From the NCBI GenBank assembly GCA_028689775.1, contig JAQVCM010000015.1:1-64000 (forward strand): a DNA stretch of 64,000 bases. The letters are read 5' to 3'. Positions 41,637 through 49,900 of this stretch are shown in pieces. Every line of letters starts with the position of its first letter. The first letter of the stretch is position 1. The stretch comes from Crocinitomicaceae bacterium (GTDB lineage: Bacteria > Bacteroidota > Bacteroidia > Flavobacteriales_D > Crocinitomicaceae). The position numbers and the translations under genes are program-made. The notes under the pieces were generated by a model that did not search any database, was not told where the DNA came from, and saw only the letters and a list, made by a program, of their open reading frames with translations.

Positions 41637-43100
41637 TTATCGTTTTTCGCGCTCATTCATTTTCTTGATATCAAAGAAAACTTTATCGATGCTCAAATAT
41701 TGTCCATTTGGTTTTGGACTCAATGCCGGAATTCCGACCAGATAACCAGCTTGATCAATCAAGACATAGAACGGATAGGAGGACGGTTTGAAGGTTTTGT
41801 ATAATTGATCGTCTGGATCCAATTCAAAAAATTCCCAAGGAATCGATTTGAAAATTTCGCGACTTTTTTTCGTCAGATTTTCATCTTTTTCATAAATAGA
41901 AATGAAATTCACTTCGCCTTTGTAACGGTCGTAAATACTTTTCATCAAATCCAATTCTTTCACAGATTCCTTGTTGCTCGCGCTGAAAAAGTGAAGATAC
42001 ACGTATTTTCCAGCATAACTGCTCAAAGTTCTTACTTTATGGTCAGAGGTAGTTAGCAAAAAATCAGGCGATTTCGCTCCTGGTACTAATTCTGTTAATC
42101 TGTAAATCAGGTTTTTAGCAATGACTTTATTTTCCGCGAACATGCTGTAAATAGAAAGACTGTCTAAGACTTTCAAGATATTCGTTTTTGGATAATCAGC
42201 TGAATAATAAACGCTTGAAAGTCCTTTAATCATCACCAATTCACGCAAACGGGCATTGCCAATCATTTTATCTCCCTTTGAAGTTTTTACAAGCGTTGGT
42301 CTTAGCGTATATTCTTTTGCCAAGGCATTGATGATCATGGTTGGACTACTTTTTAAAATCCCCAAATACACTTTGTCATTGGTTTCTTTCGATAATTTAG
42401 GAATGATGTTGGCGTAAAAACTATTGATGTAATTCATGTAAGAATCAGAAGTATAGCTTACCGGAAAATTATCAAGGTAGAAATCAAACTTCTCATATCG
42501 ATTTCTGGCTCCAGCAAACTGAATGTCATCCAAAGCGGCAATTGAAAAACGAACGTGTGTTTTTAAAAATAAACTCGTATCCTTTTCATAGTATTTTTCC
42601 GCATTCTCTTTGAATATTTCCAATTGAGACACAAATTCAGAACCATTGATTCTTTTGGAGGGAAAATAAGTTCCTAAAAAAGTATTCATCCACTTGTCAA
42701 AAGCCAAAATTTGGTAGTTGATATCCGTAGAATCTAAATTAAAAAATGCAATTTCCACTTCATTTCCCAGCGGTCGATAGGCATCGTATCGGTTGGAAGA
42801 AGGAAGGTAAATTTCATAATTTCCTTTCGGTTGAATGTATAGAAAACCCGTATTCTTATTCGATTTTACGATTACTCGCTGCGTAATTTCATTAAAAAAC
42901 TGAAAATCAAAGGTACTATCTTCCTTCACGGTTGTGGTGGCAATCAATTGTTCTCGCATGGAGAAATAATCTTCGATTTCAAATAACTCAACCGTTTGTC
43001 CCACATAATCAGGAGCAAATCCACTTATTTTCGTGGTCGCCTGCGTCATTCCTAAAACAGGAGTCAAGAACAAGACTAAAGAAAAAACAAATCTAAACAT
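41637..43100 (-). CDS. secreted thioredoxin-fold protein lacking CxxC
   Basis: 487 residues with a signal peptide (MFRFVFSLVLFLTPVLGMTQ), an N-terminal beta domain of the DUF4369 kind (QTVELFEIEDYF...), a helical middle and a C-terminal TlpA-like thioredoxin fold beginning APGAKSPDF-like (VPGAKSPDFLLTTSD, about residue 345). Where TlpA/ResA have W-C-x-x-C the sequence reads YLHFFSASNKESVKEL, with no cysteine, so it cannot be a thiol oxidoreductase. The fold may act in binding. It is 2 bases after coaD and last in the DUF3822-rsmD-coaD operon. Confidence 0.82.
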   Translation of the reverse strand: MFRFVFSLVLFLTPVLGMTQATTKISGFAPDYVGQTVELFEIEDYFSMREQLIATTTVKEDSTFDFQFFNEITQRVIVKSNKNTGFLYIQPKGNYEIYLPSSNRYDAYRPLGNEVEIAFFNLDSTDINYQILAFDKWMNTFLGTYFPSKRINGSEFVSQLEIFKENAEKYYEKDTSLFLKTHVRFSIAALDDIQFAGARNRYEKFDFYLDNFPVSYTSDSYMNYINSFYANIIPKLSKETNDKVYLGILKSSPTMIINALAKEYTLRPTLVKTSKGDKMIGNARLRELVMIKGLSSVYYSADYPKTNILKVLDSLSIYSMFAENKVIAKNLIYRLTELVPGAKSPDFLLTTSDHKVRTLSSYAGKYVYLHFFSASNKESVKELDLMKSIYDRYKGEVNFISIYEKDENLTKKSREIFKSIPWEFFELDPDDQLYKTFKPSSYPFYVLIDQAGYLVGIPALSPKPNGQYLSIDKVFFDIKKMNEREKR

Positions 43101-43102
43101 GG

Positions 43103-43564
43103 CTATGAAACGAGCATTTCAGGATTGGTTACAAATTCATGGATGTTGCCATCATTCTTTGCAATTTCACGAACAATGGTTGCGCTAATTGGCGCTACAG
43201 AAGGCTCTGTCATAAAGAAAATAGTTTCTACTCCAGAAAGTTTAAAGTTCATTTGAGCAATAGATTTCTCGTATTCAAAATCTTTGGTGTCGCGCAAACC
43301 TCTCAGAATAAAATCACAATGTGTTTCTTTGCAGTAGTCTACCGTTAATTTTTTAAACACTCGAACCGTGATTTTTGGGTTTCCTTCGTAAATTTTTTCA
43401 ATGTGCTTGATGCGTGATTCCAAGGAATAATAATAGTTTTTATTCGTGTTAAAACCAACGCCAATGATGATTTCATCAAACAAAGAAAGTGCCTTGCTGA
43501 TCACGCTTTCGTGCCCTTTGGTAAACGGATCGAATGAACCGGGAAAAAGTGCTTTTCTTTTCAT
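43103..43564 (-). CDS. coaD: phosphopantetheine adenylyltransferase
   Basis: 153 residues. ALFPGSFDPFTKGHESVI is the nucleotidyltransferase (T/H)xGH signature, DFILRGLRDTKDFEYE binds 4'-phosphopantetheine and SVAPISATIVREIA is the ISSTxVR-like motif. It makes dephospho-CoA from ATP and 4'-phosphopantetheine. It follows rsmD by 20 bases on the same strand, a pairing common in bacteria. Confidence 0.96.
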   Translation of the reverse strand: MKRKALFPGSFDPFTKGHESVISKALSLFDEIIIGVGFNTNKNYYYSLESRIKHIEKIYEGNPKITVRVFKKLTVDYCKETHCDFILRGLRDTKDFEYEKSIAQMNFKLSGVETIFFMTEPSVAPISATIVREIAKNDGNIHEFVTNPEMLVS

Positions 43565-43584
43565 CTTGAGCTTTTTAATGTAAT

Positions 43585-44142
43585 TTAATCTTCCTCCTCA
43601 TCAAATGGAATGGAGAAAAAAGCAAAATAAACGTTTCCATATTTTTTAATGAATTGGAAATGTGGGAAGGAAGATAAATCGGTCTGCTTACCATGTTCTA
43701 CAACCATTAAGCCGCCTTTTCTTAACAATTCACGTTCAAATACCGTTTGTACCAATTCTGCATGAATCGGAGAATCGTACGGTGGATCTGCGAAGATCAA
43801 GTCAAAAGTTAGGTTGGTCTTTTTAACGTATTCGCGAACATCGGCTCTAAAAACATCAATTTTATCTTCCAATTCTACTTTTTTGACCAATTCCTTGATA
43901 AATTTTACACAGTTGAAGTTTTGATCCACAGAAGTGATGTGTCCACTTTCTCGCGATGCAAATTCCAAGGTGATATTTCCCGTACCAGCACATAAATCCA
44001 GGATGTCTAAATCGATGAGTGAGAATTTGTTTTCCAACACGTTGAAAAGTCCTTCCTTGGCAAAATCGGTAGTCGGTCTGGATGGAAATCCTTTCGGTGC
44101 CGAAAATCTTCTTGATTTTAAAATTCCTCTAATTATACGCAA
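43585..44142 (-). CDS. rsmD: 16S rRNA (guanine966-N2)-methyltransferase
   Basis: 185 residues, MRIIRGILKSRRFSAPKG at the N terminus, RPTTDFAKEGLFNVL, the SAM site LDLCAGTGNITLE and the catalytic FADPPYDSP. It methylates N2 of G966 in the 30S subunit. Its start overlaps the end of the DUF3822 gene by 10 bases; the three-gene order DUF3822-rsmD-coaD is characteristic of the phylum. Confidence 0.95.
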   Translation of the reverse strand: MRIIRGILKSRRFSAPKGFPSRPTTDFAKEGLFNVLENKFSLIDLDILDLCAGTGNITLEFASRESGHITSVDQNFNCVKFIKELVKKVELEDKIDVFRADVREYVKKTNLTFDLIFADPPYDSPIHAELVQTVFERELLRKGGLMVVEHGKQTDLSSFPHFQFIKKYGNVYFAFFSIPFDEEED

Positions 44143-44897
44143 GTGTTCTGATATTTAACTGATAAATGTTTACTGTCCATTACCGTCATCTTTTTAAGAT
44201 CGGTTAATAGGTTAATTTTGGAAAGGAAGTTTTCACTGAAAGCAGGATTTATTTCTGCACTTTCATGGATAAACAATTGTCCCTCTTCACCTAAAAATTG
44301 TTTTTGTTTCAAGCTAAACGTAAGGTAGTACAACACATCTTCTTCGTTGCTATAGTCAAACTGATTGTAAAAAAGCAATTCGTTGTGCTTAACAAGAACA
44401 AGCATAAAATACTGGTCGTGCAACACCAAATGTGCTCCTAATTTGAATGTTGAATTGGAAAAAATTCCTCTTAAAAAATGAGAACCTTCGTGTTGGATGA
44501 TGATTCTCGGAAAACGAATCACGAAATATGATTTCACCCAAAGCGGAATTTCGTAGACATTGACAAGTGACAATTCAGCCAAACGGTTGTAATCGATGTC
44601 GTTCGTTATGATTTCATTGGTGAAACAAGCTTGAAAAATTTCAGTAGCTGAACTAACACCAAAAATATTCATCGGTACTAAGGTTGAAAGTTTTGAACTC
44701 CAGGCAAGTGAATAGTCATCGTATTCAGAATTGATTAAATCCTTCGATTCTAGAAACTGTTGAATTTGTTCTTTAATTTGAAATTCTTTTTTTACAAGAA
44801 ATAGAATTGAACCAAGATGTGTTATGGTTTCTTCGTTAATCAATGTTGCGGAGAACGAAGATTCAGAAAGTACAAATTCAAGATGCGTTTTGGACAT
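44133..44897 (-). CDS. DUF3822-family protein
   Basis: 254 residues, soluble. The family has an actin/hexokinase-like (ASKHA) fold of unknown function; here HLVLHDQYFMLVLVKHNELLFYNQFDYSNEEDVLYYL is the recognisable stretch in the C-terminal half (about residues 155-190). First gene of the operon with rsmD and coaD. An exact -7 box lies 26 bases upstream of the ATG. Confidence 0.85.
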   Translation of the reverse strand: MSKTHLEFVLSESSFSATLINEETITHLGSILFLVKKEFQIKEQIQQFLESKDLINSEYDDYSLAWSSKLSTLVPMNIFGVSSATEIFQACFTNEIITNDIDYNRLAELSLVNVYEIPLWVKSYFVIRFPRIIIQHEGSHFLRGIFSNSTFKLGAHLVLHDQYFMLVLVKHNELLFYNQFDYSNEEDVLYYLTFSLKQKQFLGEEGQLFIHESAEINPAFSENFLSKINLLTDLKKMTVMDSKHLSVKYQNTCV

Positions 44898-44923
44898 GTT
44901 TTGTGTTAAAGCGATGATCGTTA

Positions 44924-44931
44924 CAAAAATA
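44924..44931 (-). promoter_or_regulatory. -7 box for the DUF3822-rsmD-coaD operon
   Basis: On the minus strand TATTTTTG matches TAnnTTTG exactly, 26 bases before the ATG at 44897. Confidence 0.55.
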
Positions 44932-45318
44932 CTCTTTTTTCTTGAATTTTCAGGTGTAAGGTGCGAGACTCATCTTAAAACTATTTTGCAATAGTTTACG
45001 GTCTATATTCCATTTTAAATGGAGTTTAAACGACCATTAAACGCAAATTAATAGAACTAGATTTCATTGAAAGAAGAAATTTTAGAATTGATTAGTATTA
45101 AAATGAGAAGAAACTTTTTATAATAAACTCCTGATTTTGCGTTAAATGAAGGTTGTCGACGGTTAATAAAGCAACAATCAATTGATATTTATGTAAATTG
45201 CCTTAAAATTCTGCGGAACAACATGTTGATTTAAAAGGAATCAAATTTTTACATTTTCAACAACCGCTAAACCTCATTAATTTAAGTTACTATGTGTAAA
45301 GTGTTTAAACCTTCAATT
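44932..45318 (+). other. AT-rich gap with two small inverted repeats
   Basis: No gene is visible. AACTATT-TTGC-AATAGTT (44979-44996) and TCCATT-TTA-AATGGA (45009-45023) are perfect inverted repeats about 30 bases apart and could be operators or weak hairpins. No promoter box was found for the gene at 45319. Confidence 0.4.
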
Positions 45319-46566
45319 ATGAATAACCTGATAAAATACATTTTCTTAGCGCTTACTGTATTGGCAAATAATGATAGTTATTCTCAACAACAAATAGGTG
45401 AAAACATTGAAAAGGCAAAAAGAATGATCGATTCGCTTGAAATCAAAGATGACACCTTGAAACAGGACTCTTTTATTTATGGAGGAGAAGAAGTGTCCTA
45501 TACTAAAGATTGGGACAGAATTGGGGTTGTATTTGAATCAAACAATCTTGATTACTCCATTTTTACGTCGAATTACAAGCTTACAAAAGTTGGTCAATCC
45601 GAATATGTCACCGTTTTTCGCATGACTGAGCGCTTATCTTTAGAAAATAGGAGAAAAATAATGGAGTCAATTAAGACTGAAAAGGGAGTTAAAGTGATCG
45701 GCGACATACTGATCACTAAAAGTCCAGCACCTTCTGATAATTCAGTTGCGAATATAGTACCACCTTTAATTACAGACCAAATAATGGTACGTTGGAAGAG
45801 AGCAATAACAGATTCAGAGAAAATAAAGAAATTTATAGACGAAGAAGGATTAGCGGAAATCAGTCAACAAACGTCACTGAATGTAACAATTTTAAAAGTT
45901 CAGAATCCTTTCAATTATCGGGTTATGGAAGTTTGTAATAAATTGATGAAATCGGGATTGGTTACCTTCGCCGAACCCGATTTATATTTTGAAGTGATCA
46001 AAGGACCAACCTATAATTCACATTTTAAAACAGCAACTTTGGATTATTTCACAAGAGGAAATCAAAAAATTGCATTTCAAAAAAAGACAAATTTTATGGG
46101 AGTCGTTTTTAAAAATGAAATGTCAAAAGCGCGTGTTCAAAAACTCATAGATGATTGGGACATAACTGTTGATGCAGTATATATGAATGGCCTATTTTTC
46201 GTGTTAACATTTCCAATTAACCTAAGTTCAGAGAGCGTCAAAACAATTCGTGAAAGTATCATCCTCTTTGAAGAAGTTGAGCTAGTAGGCGATATTCTGA
46301 TACAGACAGAGAATAACCTTATCTTGGCTACTCAGGATCTGATCATAAAGTGGAAACCTGAAACCAGTGAAACTGTTAAACAGACCTTTATTAAGCAATA
46401 TGGCTTGACAGAAGTAAGAAAGATACCTTATATTGCTGGCGGTTTTCAATATAGAATAGAACCTGATGTTGCGTATGCTTCAACGGATATCTGCTTAAAA
46501 TTTTTAGACGCTGATATTGTAGTATTTGCAGAACCTGTTATTATTTCCACTAGTGAAGATGATTGA
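45319..46566 (+). CDS. secreted protein of two duplicated subtilase-prodomain-like modules, no protease
   Basis: 415 residues after choosing ATG 45319, which begins the signal peptide MNNLIKYIFLALTVLANN. The mature protein is an internal duplication. Each half has an A unit (IGVVFESNN... ending VIGDILITKS; GVVFKNEM... ending LVGDILIQTE) and a B unit resembling the fervidolysin-like N-terminal prodomain of S8 proteases (DQIMVRWKR...LVTFAEPDLYFE; QDLIIKWKP...IVVFAEPVIIST). No Asp-His-Ser catalytic domain follows. Free-standing prodomains can inhibit or assist folding of subtilases; a T9SS subtilase lies 3.3 kb downstream with a different propeptide. Function is inference. Confidence 0.78.
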   Translation: MNNLIKYIFLALTVLANNDSYSQQQIGENIEKAKRMIDSLEIKDDTLKQDSFIYGGEEVSYTKDWDRIGVVFESNNLDYSIFTSNYKLTKVGQSEYVTVFRMTERLSLENRRKIMESIKTEKGVKVIGDILITKSPAPSDNSVANIVPPLITDQIMVRWKRAITDSEKIKKFIDEEGLAEISQQTSLNVTILKVQNPFNYRVMEVCNKLMKSGLVTFAEPDLYFEVIKGPTYNSHFKTATLDYFTRGNQKIAFQKKTNFMGVVFKNEMSKARVQKLIDDWDITVDAVYMNGLFFVLTFPINLSSESVKTIRESIILFEEVELVGDILIQTENNLILATQDLIIKWKPETSETVKQTFIKQYGLTEVRKIPYIAGGFQYRIEPDVAYASTDICLKFLDADIVVFAEPVIISTSEDD

Positions 46567-46838
46567 CACGGCTCAATAGAAGGAGAAAACACTAAAAAAA
46601 GCAGCTTTATGATGACACTTAAACATGTTTTGAATATTGAAGTTTTTGATGATAATAAGCAATCAAAAGACGCGTAAGTTATTGTCCGATTAAAGTGGAA
46701 AGTATTAAGTTACGGCATCTCACAAGGGATATGCCACACAGAAGCGGATTATCGTAAACGAACAATTTAGATTGGACTTACCTCGCATTAGCGCTTGACT
46801 AAAATTATGTTATATGAAACCCTTTTTGAATCAAAACT
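46567..46838 (+). other. intergenic stretch, possible repeat remnant
   Basis: No supported gene. A 22-codon frame (MMTLKHVLNIEVFDDNKQSK and two more) at about 46608-46676 is too short to defend. TTGTCCGATTAAAG (about 46682-46695) matches 11 of 14 positions of the inverted end of the MITE-like element at 39.5 kb and may be a remnant end. Confidence 0.3.
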
Positions 46839-48680
46839 ATGAAAGACAAACTAAAATACCTCTTTTTACTGCTTGCGATAATCGTAATTAATCACAGCTA
46901 TTCGCAACCTGGCTGGCAAGATATTACCGAACGTTATTTCTACAACATTACAGATGAAAAAGGGAAGGAAATTTCCTTTAAGAAAGACAAAAACTATCGT
47001 ATTATGATTGACGATGTGTTGTATAAATCGCCAAACATTCCGCAACACAAGCTGAAAATCGCTAGTGACAATTTTAAAAACAACAACAAAGGATTTGAAA
47101 CCCAGATTCGCATCAATGATTTCTCTCTTGTTGTTTTTCAACAGGAACGTCACAAGTATGGAAAGGATTTAGAAATCAAAATCATTCATAAAAAAGATAC
47201 GCTATTCATTTCTCAAGTTTCTGGTATTGGAAGTGGAGAAATGAGAAGGGTAGAAGTAAATGGAGTTTATGAAGAACAAAAAGTACCTGCTGATTTCATT
47301 TTACAATTCATTCCCGGACATTATTTTTTTCCGTCTTGGACTAAAGCAATCTTAGATAATATTCCCGAAACGAGCGGAAATGTTAAAATAGTAAATGTTC
47401 AGCAACGAAATTTTATTGTATCAGAAACTCCAAATCCTAGTATTTTTCAAAGAATGGAGAAATATAGAACGGATCGATTTAATGCGGAAGTGGTTGAAAA
47501 TTTTAAGAAAGGTTATTTTTCACTTGAACAAGAAACCGAGCCAACACAAATTGAAAACGAAGGTCTCCCCGTATTATACCCGACTTTTAAAGAATTGATG
47601 CGTCCTGCTCTAAACGATAATGAACATGCAGGATTGATTGAGTATTATTACGAATCATCAGACTATAAAGGTACTGTCACTAGATTTGCTTCAATCAATG
47701 CGGAAGAAAATAGCATCAAGTTATGTTCTCCAACGAAAGAGACACCGTATTTTTCTACTTTTAAAATATACAACGACGTATTCAATAAAATACTCTACAA
47801 CCGTTCTATCATCAGAGATACCACGTGTCACGAATCGCAGTTGCAAAGAGCGGTAGATTGTCGTTTTGTTGAGAGGTTTTATCGTTCATCGGATGGCGGT
47901 AAAATATGGAAAGAAGACACAATAATGACCCAGCTTTTTGATAAGTATTCGATTAAAACATTTGAGTTTTTAGACGCAGAATACGCACTGGCATACAAAA
48001 GAGACTATGTGTCACACAGAATTACGCAGGGAGTTTATTACCTGCTTAAAAATCTGCAGATTGTCGATTCTTTAAAATCTCCTGAAGGAATGAGTTTCAG
48101 TGACAATTATAGCCAATACAGAAATGTGTTAAAAAGAGATGTGGTATTTCTCGGTCATTGGTATGAAAATCCAAATGATCATTACTCGGATTATTTTCAG
48201 CCTTATTTATCAAAAACTGAAAATCAATGGAAGTTCAACATTGTAAAGCTGCAAAGAGATAAAAACGGATCTGTAATTTTTAGACCACAGAGTCGTTTGG
48301 ATTCGATTAAAGAATACCAAAATTTTACGTTGGTCAACAAAAATAAGCTTATATTTAAAAACGGAGCAGGAACATTGACCTTGAAAGAAAATGTAGTAGA
48401 TGATCTTTTAAATTTTGGTGGATATCACATTTTAGAAAACGGAAATCAGATTTATTTAATCAACCACCATGGACATACTTATTTTTCTCACAACGGAGGG
48501 CTTTCCTGGCTGCTATATCCGCTCCCATTAAAAGCAGAAAGTAATAGTTATGATGATCTTCGTAGTTTCCGCTTTTTAAAAATTAATGAACAAGGAACAA
48601 TTACATATTTGAATAACGGTTGGGAAGAAGGAAAAGGCCGCGTAATGCAGAAGATGTTTCATCAATTTATTATTGAGTAA
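46839..48680 (+). CDS. secreted protein with Asp-box (BNR) repeats
   Basis: 613 residues with signal peptide MKDKLKYLFLLLAIIVINHS ending YSQ. Two Asp-boxes, S-S-D-G-G-K-I-W and S-H-N-G-G-L-S-W, in the second half indicate a beta-propeller of the sialidase/photosynthesis-stability-factor type, though catalytic sialidase residues are not evident. The N-terminal third is unassigned. Its signal peptide resembles those of the genes at 45.3 and 48.7 kb. The next gene is 15 bases downstream. Confidence 0.72.
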   Translation: MKDKLKYLFLLLAIIVINHSYSQPGWQDITERYFYNITDEKGKEISFKKDKNYRIMIDDVLYKSPNIPQHKLKIASDNFKNNNKGFETQIRINDFSLVVFQQERHKYGKDLEIKIIHKKDTLFISQVSGIGSGEMRRVEVNGVYEEQKVPADFILQFIPGHYFFPSWTKAILDNIPETSGNVKIVNVQQRNFIVSETPNPSIFQRMEKYRTDRFNAEVVENFKKGYFSLEQETEPTQIENEGLPVLYPTFKELMRPALNDNEHAGLIEYYYESSDYKGTVTRFASINAEENSIKLCSPTKETPYFSTFKIYNDVFNKILYNRSIIRDTTCHESQLQRAVDCRFVERFYRSSDGGKIWKEDTIMTQLFDKYSIKTFEFLDAEYALAYKRDYVSHRITQGVYYLLKNLQIVDSLKSPEGMSFSDNYSQYRNVLKRDVVFLGHWYENPNDHYSDYFQPYLSKTENQWKFNIVKLQRDKNGSVIFRPQSRLDSIKEYQNFTLVNKNKLIFKNGAGTLTLKENVVDDLLNFGGYHILENGNQIYLINHHGHTYFSHNGGLSWLLYPLPLKAESNSYDDLRSFRFLKINEQGTITYLNNGWEEGKGRVMQKMFHQFIIE

Positions 48681-48695
48681 ATTTAATTTCACCCT

Positions 48696-49556
48696 ATGAA
48701 AAACAGATTAAAATACCTTTTTATAACGGCTCTCTTATTGGGAAGTAGTCGTTCGCTTGCCCAAATTCCATCTGTAAAACCCGTGAAAAAAAAGTTCTTC
48801 CTTCAGGACACGCTTAGTTTCGTTTTCGATGGAATAATACGCAACAATGGAGGCGATCGATGGAAACCACAGTGGGGAGTATTACGGCGTTCAACCAATG
48901 GTTGGGATACACTCATCAATGTACAACACCTAAAAATGATGGCGCGAACTTTCCCATACAGTACATTTCAGAACTACAAACGTGATTTTATTGTTATTGG
49001 TCCGCCTATACTTTGGAAAGGCGAACAGTTATATCCCAAAGAATCTCTTTTTAATCAGGATGGAAAATACATTCTTACTGTTTTGAGTGGAGATGGGAAA
49101 GAGATTATTTATTCCGAACCGTTTTCTATTTCTACAAAAACGATTCGGAATTCTCAATTGGCAGAAGAGTTACGATTGAGTCCCGACACGGTAACGATTG
49201 AAAATAATCAACTGTTTTTGAAAAATATTTTTGTTTGGAGAGATATGATGCCTATCGTAACCACGGAATCAAGTGGATTAATTGCTAAAGGTCAAATAAT
49301 TACAAGCAAAAAAAAAATGCTAAATGGAATCACATTAAAGAAGCAATATGTTGTAAAAGAGGACCAAATATGGATGATTAATTATGACGAAAATGAAATA
49401 TTCAAACCAATGCATAAAAATTACATAGAAGCTACCGTAAGAAGCGGTCCTTTATGGGAAACCGATATATTAGTTGATGTTATTTGGGAGTTTGAATTTC
49501 GTGGAGAAACATACAGAGTAATTGCAAAATCAGTATCAATTGCAGGAGTAGACTGA
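48696..49556 (+). CDS. secreted protein of unknown function
   Basis: 286 residues, signal peptide MKNRLKYLFITALLLGSSRS with cleavage near LAQ. The mature part has a beta-sandwich-like pattern (DTLSFVFDGIIRNNGG, QDGKYILTVLSGDGKEIIYSEPF) and a C-terminal domain without a known name. It is probably co-transcribed with the Asp-box protein 15 bases upstream. Confidence 0.7.
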   Translation: MKNRLKYLFITALLLGSSRSLAQIPSVKPVKKKFFLQDTLSFVFDGIIRNNGGDRWKPQWGVLRRSTNGWDTLINVQHLKMMARTFPYSTFQNYKRDFIVIGPPILWKGEQLYPKESLFNQDGKYILTVLSGDGKEIIYSEPFSISTKTIRNSQLAEELRLSPDTVTIENNQLFLKNIFVWRDMMPIVTTESSGLIAKGQIITSKKKMLNGITLKKQYVVKEDQIWMINYDENEIFKPMHKNYIEATVRSGPLWETDILVDVIWEFEFRGETYRVIAKSVSIAGVD

Positions 49557-49900
49557 TGATAAATCGAACAAAAAAAACATCAAAAGTGCTTTTTAAGTTA
49601 CAATAACAACTAAATTATAATGTTTATTCTATCTTAGAAACTTTCAAGTTTTGGGAGTAGATTTGACTGAAATAAGAAAGTTTAGAATTAATAATAAGCA
49701 AAAATGAGAGAAAAATATTTAAACTTAAAATGAGTGAAATAGTATAAAAGAACTCAATTAATAAAATCAAAATCACAAAATAAAATTTCAGTATATTTGT
49801 ATCAAAATGCAGCGATTGTAAATTGATTTAAATGCCTAAATTGAATTGCAAAATCGCTTATTTAACTACTGTATTCTTGAAATAAACTAATACCAACTCC
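49557..49900 (+). other. AT-rich gap, nothing identified
   Basis: 344 bases of very AT-rich sequence (many AAAAT and TAAAA words) with no frame, hairpin terminator or exact TAnnTTTG box close to the next ATG. Confidence 0.5.

Noticed and set aside
41637-43100. Thiol-disulfide oxidoreductase function from TlpA similarity
   Set aside because: No cysteines at the active-site position.
46608-46676. 22-codon frame MMTLKHVLNIEVFDDNKQSK...
   Set aside because: Too short, without ribosome-binding or promoter support.
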